Source of the DNA: QHXW01 sp963752965
Lineage (GTDB): Bacteria; Acidobacteriota; Terriglobia; Bryobacterales; Bryobacteraceae
Direction of reading: 5' to 3'
Length of the DNA: 64,000 nucleotides
Assembly: GCA_963752965.1 (NCBI GenBank)
Contig: CAVWAJ010000008.1
Span: 248,001-312,000, forward strand
In this document: piece by piece, positions 16,368-24,992 of the stretch
Layout of the letters: each line of letters starts with the position of its first letter
Numbering within the stretch: the first letter of the stretch is position 1
The notes under the pieces: model-generated
Database searches by the model: none
The model's input: only the letters and a program-made list of their open reading frames with translations
What the model was told of the DNA's origin: nothing
Translations under genes and position numbers: made by a program

Positions 16368-18236
16368 ATGAGACGCACATGGTATTTGCTTGGAATGGCA
16401 ATCGCCCTTACCGGGGCGACCGCCGTCTACGCGCAACAACCGCCGGCATCGGATGATGCAAACCGCGGCGTGGCGCGCGTGAGCATCGTCACCGGTGAGG
16501 TCTACATCCAGCGCGGCGACGCAAATGAGCGTTCCGCCGCCGTCGTCAACGCACCGCTGATGGCCGGCGACGTCATCGGCACAGGCGCCAATGGACGTGC
16601 CGAAGTCCAGTTTGACTCGGCAAATATGGTCCGGCTCGCGGCAAATGCCGAAGTCCGGCTCAGCGAGTTGACCCGCAGCCGCTACCAGTTGCAGATTGGC
16701 CGCGGCACCGTCCTTTTCAGCGTAATCCGCGAATCCCAAGCGCAGGTCGAAATCAGCACGCCGCAGGTTTCGGTGCGGCCCACCCAGGTTGGCGCCTATC
16801 GCATTACGGTGCATGAAGACGGCCAGGCGGAGATCACTCCGCGGCTGGGTGAAGCGGAAATCTACACCCCGCGAGGCGTAGAAACGGTGAAAGAGGGCGG
16901 CACCATGCTGGTGCGTGGAACTCCTTCGGATCCGGAATTTCAGAACACAGAAGCCGTCAAGCAGGATGAGTTCGACAACTGGAACGCCCAACGCGATGAC
17001 CAGTTAAAGCGTTCCACTAGCTATCAGCATGTAAGTCCTGATATTTATGGGTCTGGAGACCTCGACAATAACGGTCGTTGGGTCCAGACGCCGGATTATG
17101 GTTCGGTCTGGACGCCGACGAATGTCGGTCCGGGTTGGGCGCCTTACCAGAACGGCCAATGGGTTTGGGAAGACTGGTACGGCTGGACCTGGGTGAGTTA
17201 CGACCCCTGGGGCTGGGCGCCGTACCACTATGGCCGGTGGTTCTTTAGAGGCGGAATCGGCTGGGCCTGGTATCCCGGGCCGGTTTTCACACGCTGCTAC
17301 TGGAGCCCGGCGCTGGTGGGATTCTTCGGGTTCGGTGGCGGCATCGGGTTTGGCTGGGTGCCGCTGGCACCGTTCGAAATCATCCACCCATGGTGGGGAG
17401 CCGGTTTCTACGGCGGCTTTTATAACCGCAGTCTGCTAGCTGGCCGCGCCAATGTTGTGGGTAACGTTAACATCTATAACACCTATCGGAATGCACGGGT
17501 GACCAACGGAGTGACGGGCGTCAGTGCGAGAGAGTTCGCTAATGGTCGCTTCACGAGCACGATGCGAGTGAGTCCGGAGCAACTCCGGTCGGCGAGTTTG
17601 GTGCGGGGGCAGGTGCCGATTGCGCCGACGTCATCGAGCCTGCGTTTTTCGGACCGTGCAGTGACCGCGCGCAGCACCACGAGTTTCAATAACACGAAGT
17701 TTTTCAGCCGCAACCAGCCGGCGGCGGTGAATCGCGTCCCGTTCGCGCAGCAGCAACGAAGCCTGGGACAGATCAGCGGGCGTTCGACCGCGACGGGTGT
17801 CACGCCTTCGGCCGCGCCCGCGTCGCGAGGACCGACGACGAGCAGTGCGCCGGCGGCGGGAACAGCAGGGAACAGCGGGTGGCGGCGGTTCGGGGACCCG
17901 GCGGCTAGCTCGGCGACACACAGCGCAGCCAGCGGGACGGCGGCGAATGCATGGCACACTCCGGGTGACCGGTCGGCTACGGCAGGTTCGTCGGAGGGAT
18001 GGCGGCGGTATTCGCCGGGCACGGAATCTTCGGGGTCACGTTACGGCAGCTCCGGATATGGCAGCAGCCCGCGTTCGTTGCAGATTGCGCCACCAATTGT
18101 GCGGGAGCGATCCAGTTCGACCGCCAGTTCCAGCTCGAAGGCGGCCCCGAGCAGCTCGGGCGGCAGCTCGCACGCGAGCAGTGGTGGCGGCGGCCACAGC
18201 AGTGGCGGCGGAGGCGGGAGCCACGGCCATCGATAA
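16368..18236 (+). CDS. FecR-domain secreted protein with an aromatic-rich central region
   Basis: The 622-aa product has a signal peptide (residues 1-22, cleaving after AVYA), a FecR-type domain (about 35-180; VSIVTGEVYIQRG, DVIGTGANGRAEV) and a Trp/Tyr/Pro/Gly-rich region (about 225-335) with repeated W-x-P-Y/W patterns such as GWAPYQNGQWVWEDW, resembling DUF6600. The last 200 residues are low-complexity Ser/Gly/Ala and end in Gly/His. There is no sigma factor or TonB receptor beside it, so the FecR domain probably serves as an extracytoplasmic beta module rather than an anti-sigma factor. A strong terminator follows. Confidence 0.85.
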   Translation: MRRTWYLLGMAIALTGATAVYAQQPPASDDANRGVARVSIVTGEVYIQRGDANERSAAVVNAPLMAGDVIGTGANGRAEVQFDSANMVRLAANAEVRLSELTRSRYQLQIGRGTVLFSVIRESQAQVEISTPQVSVRPTQVGAYRITVHEDGQAEITPRLGEAEIYTPRGVETVKEGGTMLVRGTPSDPEFQNTEAVKQDEFDNWNAQRDDQLKRSTSYQHVSPDIYGSGDLDNNGRWVQTPDYGSVWTPTNVGPGWAPYQNGQWVWEDWYGWTWVSYDPWGWAPYHYGRWFFRGGIGWAWYPGPVFTRCYWSPALVGFFGFGGGIGFGWVPLAPFEIIHPWWGAGFYGGFYNRSLLAGRANVVGNVNIYNTYRNARVTNGVTGVSAREFANGRFTSTMRVSPEQLRSASLVRGQVPIAPTSSSLRFSDRAVTARSTTSFNNTKFFSRNQPAAVNRVPFAQQQRSLGQISGRSTATGVTPSAAPASRGPTTSSAPAAGTAGNSGWRRFGDPAASSATHSAASGTAANAWHTPGDRSATAGSSEGWRRYSPGTESSGSRYGSSGYGSSPRSLQIAPPIVRERSSSTASSSSKAAPSSSGGSSHASSGGGGHSSGGGGGSHGHR

Positions 18237-18280
18237 ATCGATTTTCTCCTCAGGGCAGTAGTTGACAGTTTCTTCCCTTA

Positions 18281-18320
18281 GGCCCGTCGCCAGTGAATCG
18301 GTCGGCGGGCCCATTTTTTT
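18281..18320 (+). terminator. Rho-independent terminator after the FecR gene
   Basis: GGCCCGTCGCC pairs with GGTCGGCGGGCC across an 8-nt loop (one wobble and one bulge) and is followed by CA and seven T. It lies 45 bp downstream of the FecR-domain stop codon and 28 bp before the next gene. Confidence 0.85.
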
Positions 18321-18347
18321 GTCAGCAGATGTGTATGATGGGCTGCC

Positions 18348-18557
18348 ATGACTGAAACTATGAAGTGCCCAAGCTGCAGGGCTGAAAACTTACCCGATGC
18401 GCGGAAATGCGGCAAGTGCCAGTACCAGCTGAAATCTGAGCTCGAATGCCTGCGTTCGATTGATGCTGCGGTCGGGATCATAAAACGGATACTCATCTGG
18501 TGGGTCTTCGTGTCGTTTGTTGGAGCGGCTGCTTATGTCGCCTTCAGGCGATGGTGA
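18348..18557 (+). CDS. Zinc-ribbon small membrane protein
   Basis: A 69-aa protein with two CxxC knuckles (MKCPSC and KCGKC) forming a zinc ribbon at the N-terminus, then a helix and one membrane segment (about residues 45-66; IKRILIWWVFVSFVGAAAYV). Such tail-anchored zinc-ribbon proteins are common and mostly uncharacterised. The gene is bounded by the FecR terminator upstream and a 205-bp gap downstream. That gap holds only a CTGGCG/CGCCAG hairpin (18688-18707) and no gene. Confidence 0.75.
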   Translation: MTETMKCPSCRAENLPDARKCGKCQYQLKSELECLRSIDAAVGIIKRILIWWVFVSFVGAAAYVAFRRW

Positions 18558-18762
18558 AGAGTTGCGCAATCCGACTACATGCTCCAAGAAACTTCAAACT
18601 GACCCACAGCGCTAAAAGTAGACATAATATCCGTTATCGGAAGCTAGGTAGGCCCTCCTTGGACCACATAGACGCCTTCACTCAGCCCTGGCGAGGGGCC
18701 ACGCCAGTTCCCCGTCCTTAAACCAATTCCCCGAAACAGCCGATGGAACCTGAGGGTGTGAA

Positions 18763-19374
18763 ATGAAGCTCTCCCTCCTCGCTTTGACGGTGTTCTCTAT
18801 CGCGGCGCTCGCCGCGCAGCCGGCCGCGCTGACGATTGACGATGTCACAAAGATGGTCCAGGCCAGCGTCGCGAAGGACCTGATCCTCAAGACGATTGCG
18901 GAATCCGCGGCGCCGTTCCAATTGAATCCGGATCAACTGATCGCGCTCAAACGGGCTGGCGTTCCGGATGACATCGTGCGGGCCATGATGACGCCGGGTC
19001 ACAGCAACGCAAAAAAAGCGTTCCGCATAACGCGGTTTTCTTCGCAAGAACAAGCCGCCGGGCCATCGGCGGACGCAGTCGCGGTTCCCGCCGGGTCAAA
19101 GGTATACGTCGCGACGGCGGATGGTTTCGACACCTACCTGACCGCGGCTCTGCGGGAGAATAAAGTGCCGCTCATGGTGGTCAGCGAGAAAGACAAGGCG
19201 GATTACGAACTTTCCGGCGCTCCCAAGGAGCAAACCGTTGTGAAGCTCGTAAGTATCAAGACGCATGAAGTGGTTTTCGCTTACACCATCACCAAGAAAG
19301 ATGCGAAACACGGCCCGCAAACGATTGCGGAGGCCTGCGCGGAACGCATGAAGGAAGCTTTCGCCGGCGAATAA
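18763..19374 (+). CDS. Secreted hypothetical protein
   Basis: The 203-aa product has a signal peptide (residues 1-18) followed by a helical segment (LTIDDVTKMVQASVAKDLIL ... ALKRAGVPDDIVRAMM) of a type often seen at the start of acidobacterial secreted proteins. A mixed alpha/beta domain follows, with predicted strands KVYVATADGFDTYL and VVKLVSIKTHEVVFAYTI. I cannot name a biochemical function. It is monocistronic by spacing; mazG starts 86 bp downstream. Confidence 0.7.
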   Translation: MKLSLLALTVFSIAALAAQPAALTIDDVTKMVQASVAKDLILKTIAESAAPFQLNPDQLIALKRAGVPDDIVRAMMTPGHSNAKKAFRITRFSSQEQAAGPSADAVAVPAGSKVYVATADGFDTYLTAALRENKVPLMVVSEKDKADYELSGAPKEQTVVKLVSIKTHEVVFAYTITKKDAKHGPQTIAEACAERMKEAFAGE

Positions 19375-19460
19375 AGCGCTTGCCCACCTCAGGTCGTTCA
19401 CGGTGGTCAACAGCTCGCGTATGTTAAATTTGATGTTTACCGCGAGTCTTGCCAACGCCG

Positions 19461-20252
19461 ATGTCCTCTTCCGCCGCCGGTGAAAAATTCCAGCAGCTTG
19501 TCGATCTGATGGCCCGCTTACGCGCTCCCAACGGTTGCCCGTGGGACCGTGAGCAGACGTTTGACACCATCAAACCGTTCCTGCTCGAAGAGACGTACGA
19601 AGTGCTCGACGCCATCGACGCGCGCCAGTGGCCCGCGCTCGCCGAAGAATTGGGTGACCTGCTCCTCCAGGCCGTCTTCTTCTCGCAAATGGCCGCGGAA
19701 GAAAACCTGTTCCGCGTCGAGGACGCGCTCGACGCCATCAACCAGAAGCTCATCCGCCGCCATCCTCACGTGTTCGGTGACGAGACCGCCCACACCGGAA
19801 GCGATGTGCTCAAGCGCTGGAACGAGATTAAGGCCGAAGAGAAGCGCGCTAAACCGGAGCCCGACCACACGCTGCTGGGTTCAGTGCCCCGTTCCCTGCC
19901 CGCGTTGGTGGAGGCGCAGCAGATCGCTTCGCGCGCCGCGCAAACCGGTTTCGATTGGGAGAATGCCGGCCAGGTCATCGACAAGCTGCATGAGGAGTTG
20001 CGGGAGTTCGAACAGGCGCGCGCCGAAAACGACCGCGACGAACTCGAAGGCGAGCTTGGCGACATGCTCTTCGTCCTCGTCAATCTCGCGCGTTTTGTGA
20101 AAGTCGATCCCGAGCAGGCGCTGCGCCGCACCAACGCCAAGTTCCGGCGCCGCTTCGGTTACGTCGAGCACAAGCTCGCCGAGCGCGGCAAGACCACGCG
20201 CGAAAGCTCCATCGAGGAGATGGAAGCGTTGTGGCAGGAAGCCAAGAAGTGA
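19461..20252 (+). CDS. mazG: Nucleoside triphosphate pyrophosphohydrolase MazG
   Basis: The 263-aa protein carries two MazG domains, as in the E. coli enzyme that hydrolyses NTPs and dNTPs to monophosphates plus pyrophosphate. The first shows RLRAPNGCPWDREQT and EETYEVLDAID with the EExxE-type metal ligands and a downstream ELGDLLLQ; the second repeats this as EELREFEQA and ELEGELGDMLFVLV. The likely start is ATG 19461; an in-frame TTG lies at 19449. It is the first gene of a chain in which every stop overlaps the next start. Confidence 0.95.
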   Translation: MSSSAAGEKFQQLVDLMARLRAPNGCPWDREQTFDTIKPFLLEETYEVLDAIDARQWPALAEELGDLLLQAVFFSQMAAEENLFRVEDALDAINQKLIRRHPHVFGDETAHTGSDVLKRWNEIKAEEKRAKPEPDHTLLGSVPRSLPALVEAQQIASRAAQTGFDWENAGQVIDKLHEELREFEQARAENDRDELEGELGDMLFVLVNLARFVKVDPEQALRRTNAKFRRRFGYVEHKLAERGKTTRESSIEEMEALWQEAKK

Positions 20253-21001
20253 GCGAGCGAGCCGCGATCACGGTCCGCCCGCTCGCCACGCAACAGGACT
20301 TCGAAGGCGCCGTTGAACTACAAAAGGAAATCTGGGGCTTCAACGACCTCGAACTGATCCCCGTGCGCCTCTTCATCGTCGCCAGCAAAGTGGGCGGCCA
20401 AGCGTTCGGCGCCTTCGATGGCTCTCGCGTGGTGGGTTACTGCCTGGCCATTCCCGGCCTCAAACCCGGCGGGGGCACCTACCTCCACAGCCACATGCTG
20501 GGCGTCAAGCCGGGCTATCGCGATGCCGGCATCGGCCGCCGCCTCAAGCTCCAGCAGCGCGAGGACGCTCTCTCGCGTGGCATCCAACTCGTCGAATGGA
20601 CGTTCGATCCGCTTGAAATCAAGAACGCGTACCTCAATGTGGAGCGGCTCGGCGCTATCGTGCGGCGCTACGTGCGCAATCAGTATGGCACCACTACCAG
20701 CCATCTTCACGGCGGCCTGCCCACGGACCGCTGCGTCGCTGAATGGTGGCTCGCGAGCCCACGGGTCAAGGCCCTTTTAGATGGGGGCCCGCCGGTCGCA
20801 CAGCCTGAAACCATCGAGCGCATTTCCGTGCCCGCCGCCATCTCCGCTATCCGCCGCGAGGATCCCAAGCGCGCCCGCCAGATGCAGCAGGAGATCAGCA
20901 AACAATTCGAAGCAAATTTCGATCGCGGCCTCGCCGTGGTGGGCCTTGAAAAATCGGCTGACGGCGGCACTTACCTGTTTGGACATTGGGAATGCAAATA
21001 G
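20249..21001 (+). CDS. GNAT-family acyltransferase paired with a MenC/NSAR-like enzyme
   Basis: The 250-aa protein has an N-acetyltransferase fold with the acyl-CoA-binding loop MLGVKPGYRDAGIGRRLK. The start chosen is GTG 20249, which overlaps the mazG stop by 4 nt; an in-frame GTG at 20231 is possible. It resembles COG3375-type GNATs that occur beside N-succinylamino acid racemases and are known in Geobacillus to succinylate D-amino acids. Together with the next gene this supports an N-succinylamino acid route, but an unrelated acyl substrate cannot be excluded. Confidence 0.85.
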   Translation: MSERAAITVRPLATQQDFEGAVELQKEIWGFNDLELIPVRLFIVASKVGGQAFGAFDGSRVVGYCLAIPGLKPGGGTYLHSHMLGVKPGYRDAGIGRRLKLQQREDALSRGIQLVEWTFDPLEIKNAYLNVERLGAIVRRYVRNQYGTTTSHLHGGLPTDRCVAEWWLASPRVKALLDGGPPVAQPETIERISVPAAISAIRREDPKRARQMQQEISKQFEANFDRGLAVVGLEKSADGGTYLFGHWECK

Positions 21002-22101
21002 AAAAGATCATTCTGCGGCAGATTCGCATGCCGCTCGTCCACTTCTTCGAAACCAGCTTTGGCCGGACCACGGAGCGCGACATCATCCTGGTGGAAGTGA
21101 TGGCGGACGGCGTATCCGGCTGGGGCGAGGTCACCGCAGGGGAAAACCCGTTCTATAACGAGGAGTGGACCGAATCCGCCTGGCTGATTCTGCGGGATTA
21201 TGCCGCGCCACAGGTCATCGGGAAAAATCTCGCGAGCGCCAGTGAAGTTGCGCCGCTCACTGCGCACATTCGCGGCCACCGCATGGCGCGCGGCGGCCTG
21301 GAAGCAGCCGTTTGGGACCTTGAAGCGCGCATGCAGAACCGCCCCCTCTGGCAGCACATCGGCGGCGGCGCGCGGCGCGAAATCCCCTGCGGCGTTTCCA
21401 TCGGCATCCAGGATTCGGTTCCGCGGCTTTTCGAAAAAATCGAGCGCGAGCTCGCCGCCGGCTACCAGCGCATCAAAATGAAAATCAAGCCGGGGTGGGA
21501 TGTGGACGTGGTCCGCCAGGTGCGCGATCGCTTCCCTTCCATCAAGCTCATGGCGGACGCCAATTCAGCTTACACGCTGAAAGACGCCGATCACCTCAAG
21601 CGCCTGGACGATTTTTACCTCATGATGATCGAGCAGCCGCTAGCGCACGACGACATCATCGATCACGCCGTGTTGCAGTCGAAATTGCAGACGCCCATTT
21701 GCCTGGATGAGTGCATTCGCTCCGCGCATCATGCCGAACAGGCCATCCGGCTGCGCGCCTGCGGCATCATCAACATCAAGCTGGGCCGCGTTGGCGGGTT
21801 TCGCGAAGCCAAAAGCGTGCACGATGCCGCGCAGGCTGCGGGCATCCCGGTCTGGTGCGGTGGCATGCTGGAGGCCGGCATCGGCCGCGCGCACAACATC
21901 GCGCTGGCCACGCTGCCCAATTTCATTTTGCCGGGCGACGTCTCCGCCAGCCGGCGTTATTGGAAGCGCGATATCATCAGCCCGGCGGTCGAGACCACGG
22001 CCCGGGGTACCATCGAGATTCGCGATGATCCCGGTTTCGGCTACGCTATCGATCACGATTTTCTGCGCGCAGTGACCGTTCGCGAGGTGCCGGCCGGTTG
22101 A
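20992..22101 (+). CDS. menC: o-Succinylbenzoate synthase / N-succinylamino acid racemase
   Basis: The 369-aa enolase-superfamily enzyme has the full catalytic set of the OSBS/NSAR subgroup: KxK (RIKMKIKPGWD), the three metal acids in MADANSAY, MIEQPLA and CLDECI, and the second lysine in INIKLGRVGG. It may make o-succinylbenzoate for menaquinone, racemise N-succinylamino acids, or do both. No other men genes lie nearby, while a GNAT overlaps it by 10 nt upstream, which favours the racemase role. Start is ATG 20992 (TTG 20986 is also in frame). Downstream it overlaps an exporter by 4 nt. Confidence 0.88.
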   Translation: MQIEKIILRQIRMPLVHFFETSFGRTTERDIILVEVMADGVSGWGEVTAGENPFYNEEWTESAWLILRDYAAPQVIGKNLASASEVAPLTAHIRGHRMARGGLEAAVWDLEARMQNRPLWQHIGGGARREIPCGVSIGIQDSVPRLFEKIERELAAGYQRIKMKIKPGWDVDVVRQVRDRFPSIKLMADANSAYTLKDADHLKRLDDFYLMMIEQPLAHDDIIDHAVLQSKLQTPICLDECIRSAHHAEQAIRLRACGIINIKLGRVGGFREAKSVHDAAQAAGIPVWCGGMLEAGIGRAHNIALATLPNFILPGDVSASRRYWKRDIISPAVETTARGTIEIRDDPGFGYAIDHDFLRAVTVREVPAG

Positions 22102-22988
22102 ACGGGCCCCTCGTTCTCTATACTCTGATCTCGCTGATGACGCTGGCGTGGTCGGCGAACTTTATCATCGGCAAGGTGGCGTTAAGGGAGTTTCCACCCT
22201 TGTTGCTTGGCACGCTGCGCATTCTGCTCGCGGGGATTTTTCTCGCTCCGCTTTATTGGCGGAAAGCTCGCGCTTCCGGCTGGCGACTTTGGCCGGCTCA
22301 GGGAGTTCCCATGCTGGCGTTTCTGGCGGTTTGCAATGTCGGTAACCAGCTTCTGTTCCTGTCAGGTCTGAGCCGCACCAGCGCCTCCCATTCCGCGTGG
22401 GTCATCGGGACTTCCCCTATCTTTGTTCTACTCATTGCCGCGCGCCTCGGTTTGGAGCAAATCACTGTGCGCAAGGCCGCCGGCATGGCCGTGGCATTCA
22501 CCGGCGTTGCCATTCTCGCGGAGCAGGCCTCCCGGCAGCACGCTCTGCCACGCACCGAAGCCACGCTCGCCGGTGACGCCATCACCCTCGGGGCCACGAT
22601 CTTGTTCGCTCTTTACGCCGCTTACGGCAAGAGGGCCACCGAAACCCACGGCTCGGTCGTCGTGAACGGATTCGCTTTCATCGGCGGCGCCGTGTTGCTC
22701 GCTCCCGTTGCCTGGTGGCAGGCGCGCGGGTTTCCCTTTGCAGAGGTCACCGCCGCCGGATGGAGCAGCCTTCTCTACATGGCGCTGTTTCCTACGACCA
22801 TCTGTTACCTGATTTACTATTACGCGCTTACGCGCATTTCCGCTTCTCGCCTCACTGCGTTCGTTTACTTGGAACCGGTCATCGCTACGCTGATGGCCGT
22901 CGCGTTCCTGGGAGAGCGTATTACGGCTCCGCTAGCCATCGGCGGCACGGTCATCCTTGCCGGCGTGCTCCTCACGGAGCGTGGCTGA
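22098..22988 (+). CDS. EamA/DMT-family transporter
   Basis: The 296-aa membrane protein has ten predicted helices in two EamA halves (for example LVLYTLISLMTLAWSANFII and the second half starting TLAGDAITLGATILFALYAA). Such proteins export amino acids and other small metabolites. The TTG start at 22098 overlaps the upstream stop as TTGA, and its own TGA shares one base with the next ATG. Its place behind the GNAT/racemase pair suggests it exports an amino acid or acylated derivative. Confidence 0.9.
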   Translation: MNGPLVLYTLISLMTLAWSANFIIGKVALREFPPLLLGTLRILLAGIFLAPLYWRKARASGWRLWPAQGVPMLAFLAVCNVGNQLLFLSGLSRTSASHSAWVIGTSPIFVLLIAARLGLEQITVRKAAGMAVAFTGVAILAEQASRQHALPRTEATLAGDAITLGATILFALYAAYGKRATETHGSVVVNGFAFIGGAVLLAPVAWWQARGFPFAEVTAAGWSSLLYMALFPTTICYLIYYYALTRISASRLTAFVYLEPVIATLMAVAFLGERITAPLAIGGTVILAGVLLTERG

Positions 22989-24283
22989 TGCTCTCGTTTC
23001 GCGCGCTCCTCACGCAGAACCGCAACTACCGCTTCACCTGGAGCGGCCAGATTGTCAGCGAGATCGGCGACCACTTCAACAACATCGCCGTCTTCAGCCT
23101 CGCTCTGGCCCACACCAAGTCGGGACTGGTGGTGGCGGGCGTCATGCTCGCGCGCGCCATTCCCGCCATGTTCGCCGGACCTATCGCGGGCGTGATTCTC
23201 GATCGTATGAATCGCAAGCACGTCATGATCGCGAGCGATCTCATTCGCGCCGTCCTCGCCCTGGGCTTCATCCTCTCTCTGCATCGCCACGACAACTGGA
23301 TGCTCTATGTGTTCAGCGGATTGCTGATGTTTGCTTCGCCGTTCTTCACGAGCGGCCGGTCCGCCATCCTGCCCACCATCACCACGCGCGAGGAGTTGCA
23401 CACCGCTAACTCGCTCACACAGACCACCCAGTGGACCACCATCACCATCGGTACTTTCGCCGCCGGCATGAGCGTGATGCAGTTCGGTTACGAATGGGCC
23501 TTCGTTCTCAATTCCCTCTCGTTCTTGTTTTCCGCCGCGTGCATCTCGCGCCTGCACGTGAAAGGCAATGCCTTTCAACCCAGGAAAGCGGCCCTCACCG
23601 AGGCCGAAGTCGTGCGCCCCTGGCACGAGTACATGGAAGGCCTGCGCTACATGCGCGGCAATCCGCTCATCTTCGGTATCGCGCTGATCGGCGTAGGCTG
23701 GGCCACCGGCGGCGGCGCCGCGCAGATTCTGTTCAGTCTGTTCGGAGAAGTGGTCTTCAACCGCGGTCCGGCGGGCATCGGGGAAATTTGGGGTTGCGCC
23801 GGGTGCGGGCTGCTGATGGGCGGCGCATTTGCCTACTGGCTCGGAGAGCACATCAGTTTCCGGGGCTACAAATACACCATTTCCATCTGTTACATTGTCC
23901 ACGGCGCGACTTACATCATCTTCAGCCAGATGCAAAACTTTTACGTGGCGCTCGTTTTCATCGCCGTGTCGCGGGCCGCGGTCGCCGTCAGCTCCGTGCT
24001 GAACATGTCGCAACTGTTAAGCCGCGTCTCGAACGAGTATCGGGGCCGGGTCTTTTCTACTATGGAATCGATGCAGTGGTCGGTAATGATGCTTTCGATG
24101 GCGGCGGCGGGCATCGCCTCGCAATACTACAGCGCCCGGCTGATCGGAGCGATCGCCGGCGCGCTGAGCTCGACCACTGCCTTCTTCTGGGCGTGGGCCA
24201 ACTTCACCGGCCGCCTGCCCGAGCCGCCGGCCGAGGGCGTGAAACGCAGTGAGGTGGAGGTGCATGGCGAACCAACCATCTAG
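22988..24283 (+). CDS. MFS transporter (MFS_3-like)
   Basis: The true start is ATG 22988, sharing one base with the previous stop. The 431-aa product has 12 membrane helices and the MFS loop 2-3 motif in a GVILDRMNRKHVMIASD form, with a QTTQWTTITIGTFAAG segment typical of the enterobactin-exporter-like branch. The substrate is unknown. It overlaps the following SDR gene by 20 nt. A second, related MFS protein is encoded at 37.7 kb. Confidence 0.9.
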   Translation: MLSFRALLTQNRNYRFTWSGQIVSEIGDHFNNIAVFSLALAHTKSGLVVAGVMLARAIPAMFAGPIAGVILDRMNRKHVMIASDLIRAVLALGFILSLHRHDNWMLYVFSGLLMFASPFFTSGRSAILPTITTREELHTANSLTQTTQWTTITIGTFAAGMSVMQFGYEWAFVLNSLSFLFSAACISRLHVKGNAFQPRKAALTEAEVVRPWHEYMEGLRYMRGNPLIFGIALIGVGWATGGGAAQILFSLFGEVVFNRGPAGIGEIWGCAGCGLLMGGAFAYWLGEHISFRGYKYTISICYIVHGATYIIFSQMQNFYVALVFIAVSRAAVAVSSVLNMSQLLSRVSNEYRGRVFSTMESMQWSVMMLSMAAAGIASQYYSARLIGAIAGALSSTTAFFWAWANFTGRLPEPPAEGVKRSEVEVHGEPTI

Positions 24284-24992
24284 TTTGTCGGGAAAAGTAA
24301 TTCTGGTGACCGGCGCCGCGAAGCGCATCGGCCGCGGCATCGCGCTGCGCCTGGCACGCGAAGGGGCGCGCGTTGCGATTCACTATAACGGATCAGAATC
24401 CGAGGCCCGGAAAACAGCGGCGGAGTGTGGAGCGTCTTTGTTCCGTGCGAATCTCGAGAGCGTAGCTGAGATTGCGCGCCTGTTTCAGGACGTGGAGCAG
24501 CATTTCAGCCGCCTCGACGGTCTGGTCAACAACGCAGCCCGCTTCGCGACCATCGATCCGCTCGACATCACCGAAGCCGATTGGGACTTCATCCACTCCG
24601 TGAACCTGAAAGCGGTTTTTTTCTGTTGCCAGCATGGTGCCCGTTTGATGAAGAAATCCGGCGGCGGCAGGATAGTGAATATCAGCTCTCTGGGCGGCAT
24701 CCGCCCCTGGGCCGATCACGCGCATTATTGTGCCTCAAAAGCCGGCGTCATCATGCTGACGCGCGCATTGGCTAAAGCTTTCGCTCCGGAAATTACGGTG
24801 AATTCAGTCGCCCCCGGCGTGATTCCGTTCGGCGAATTGGATGCAGAAGCCGAAGCGATGGTGCGCGCTACCCCGGCGCACCGCCCCGGAACGGCGGAAG
24901 AAATCGCAGACGCTGTGGCTTACTTTCTCGCTGCTTCGAACTTCATCACCGGCCAGGTACTGGCCGTGGATGGCGGGCTGAGCCAGAGATAA
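24264..24992 (+). CDS. Short-chain dehydrogenase/reductase
   Basis: The 242-aa oxidoreductase has the classical SDR NAD(P)-binding motif TGAAKRIGRGIA, the NNAA motif and the catalytic Ser (NISSLGG) with YCASK. GAAKRIGRG followed by a basic residue resembles pteridine reductases and FabG-like enzymes, so NADPH is likely. The ATG at 24264 has a strong GGAGG 6 nt upstream, which decides the start over a GTG at 24249. It ends the overlapping operon; its 3' end overlaps the convergent sugar transferase by 47 bp. Confidence 0.9.
   Translation: MANQPSSLSGKVILVTGAAKRIGRGIALRLAREGARVAIHYNGSESEARKTAAECGASLFRANLESVAEIARLFQDVEQHFSRLDGLVNNAARFATIDPLDITEADWDFIHSVNLKAVFFCCQHGARLMKKSGGGRIVNISSLGGIRPWADHAHYCASKAGVIMLTRALAKAFAPEITVNSVAPGVIPFGELDAEAEAMVRATPAHRPGTAEEIADAVAYFLAASNFITGQVLAVDGGLSQR

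Noticed and set aside
22715..24283. A 522-residue ORF including the MFS transporter
   Set aside because: The first 91 codons overlap the upstream EamA gene in another frame; the MFS signature begins at the ATG at 22988.
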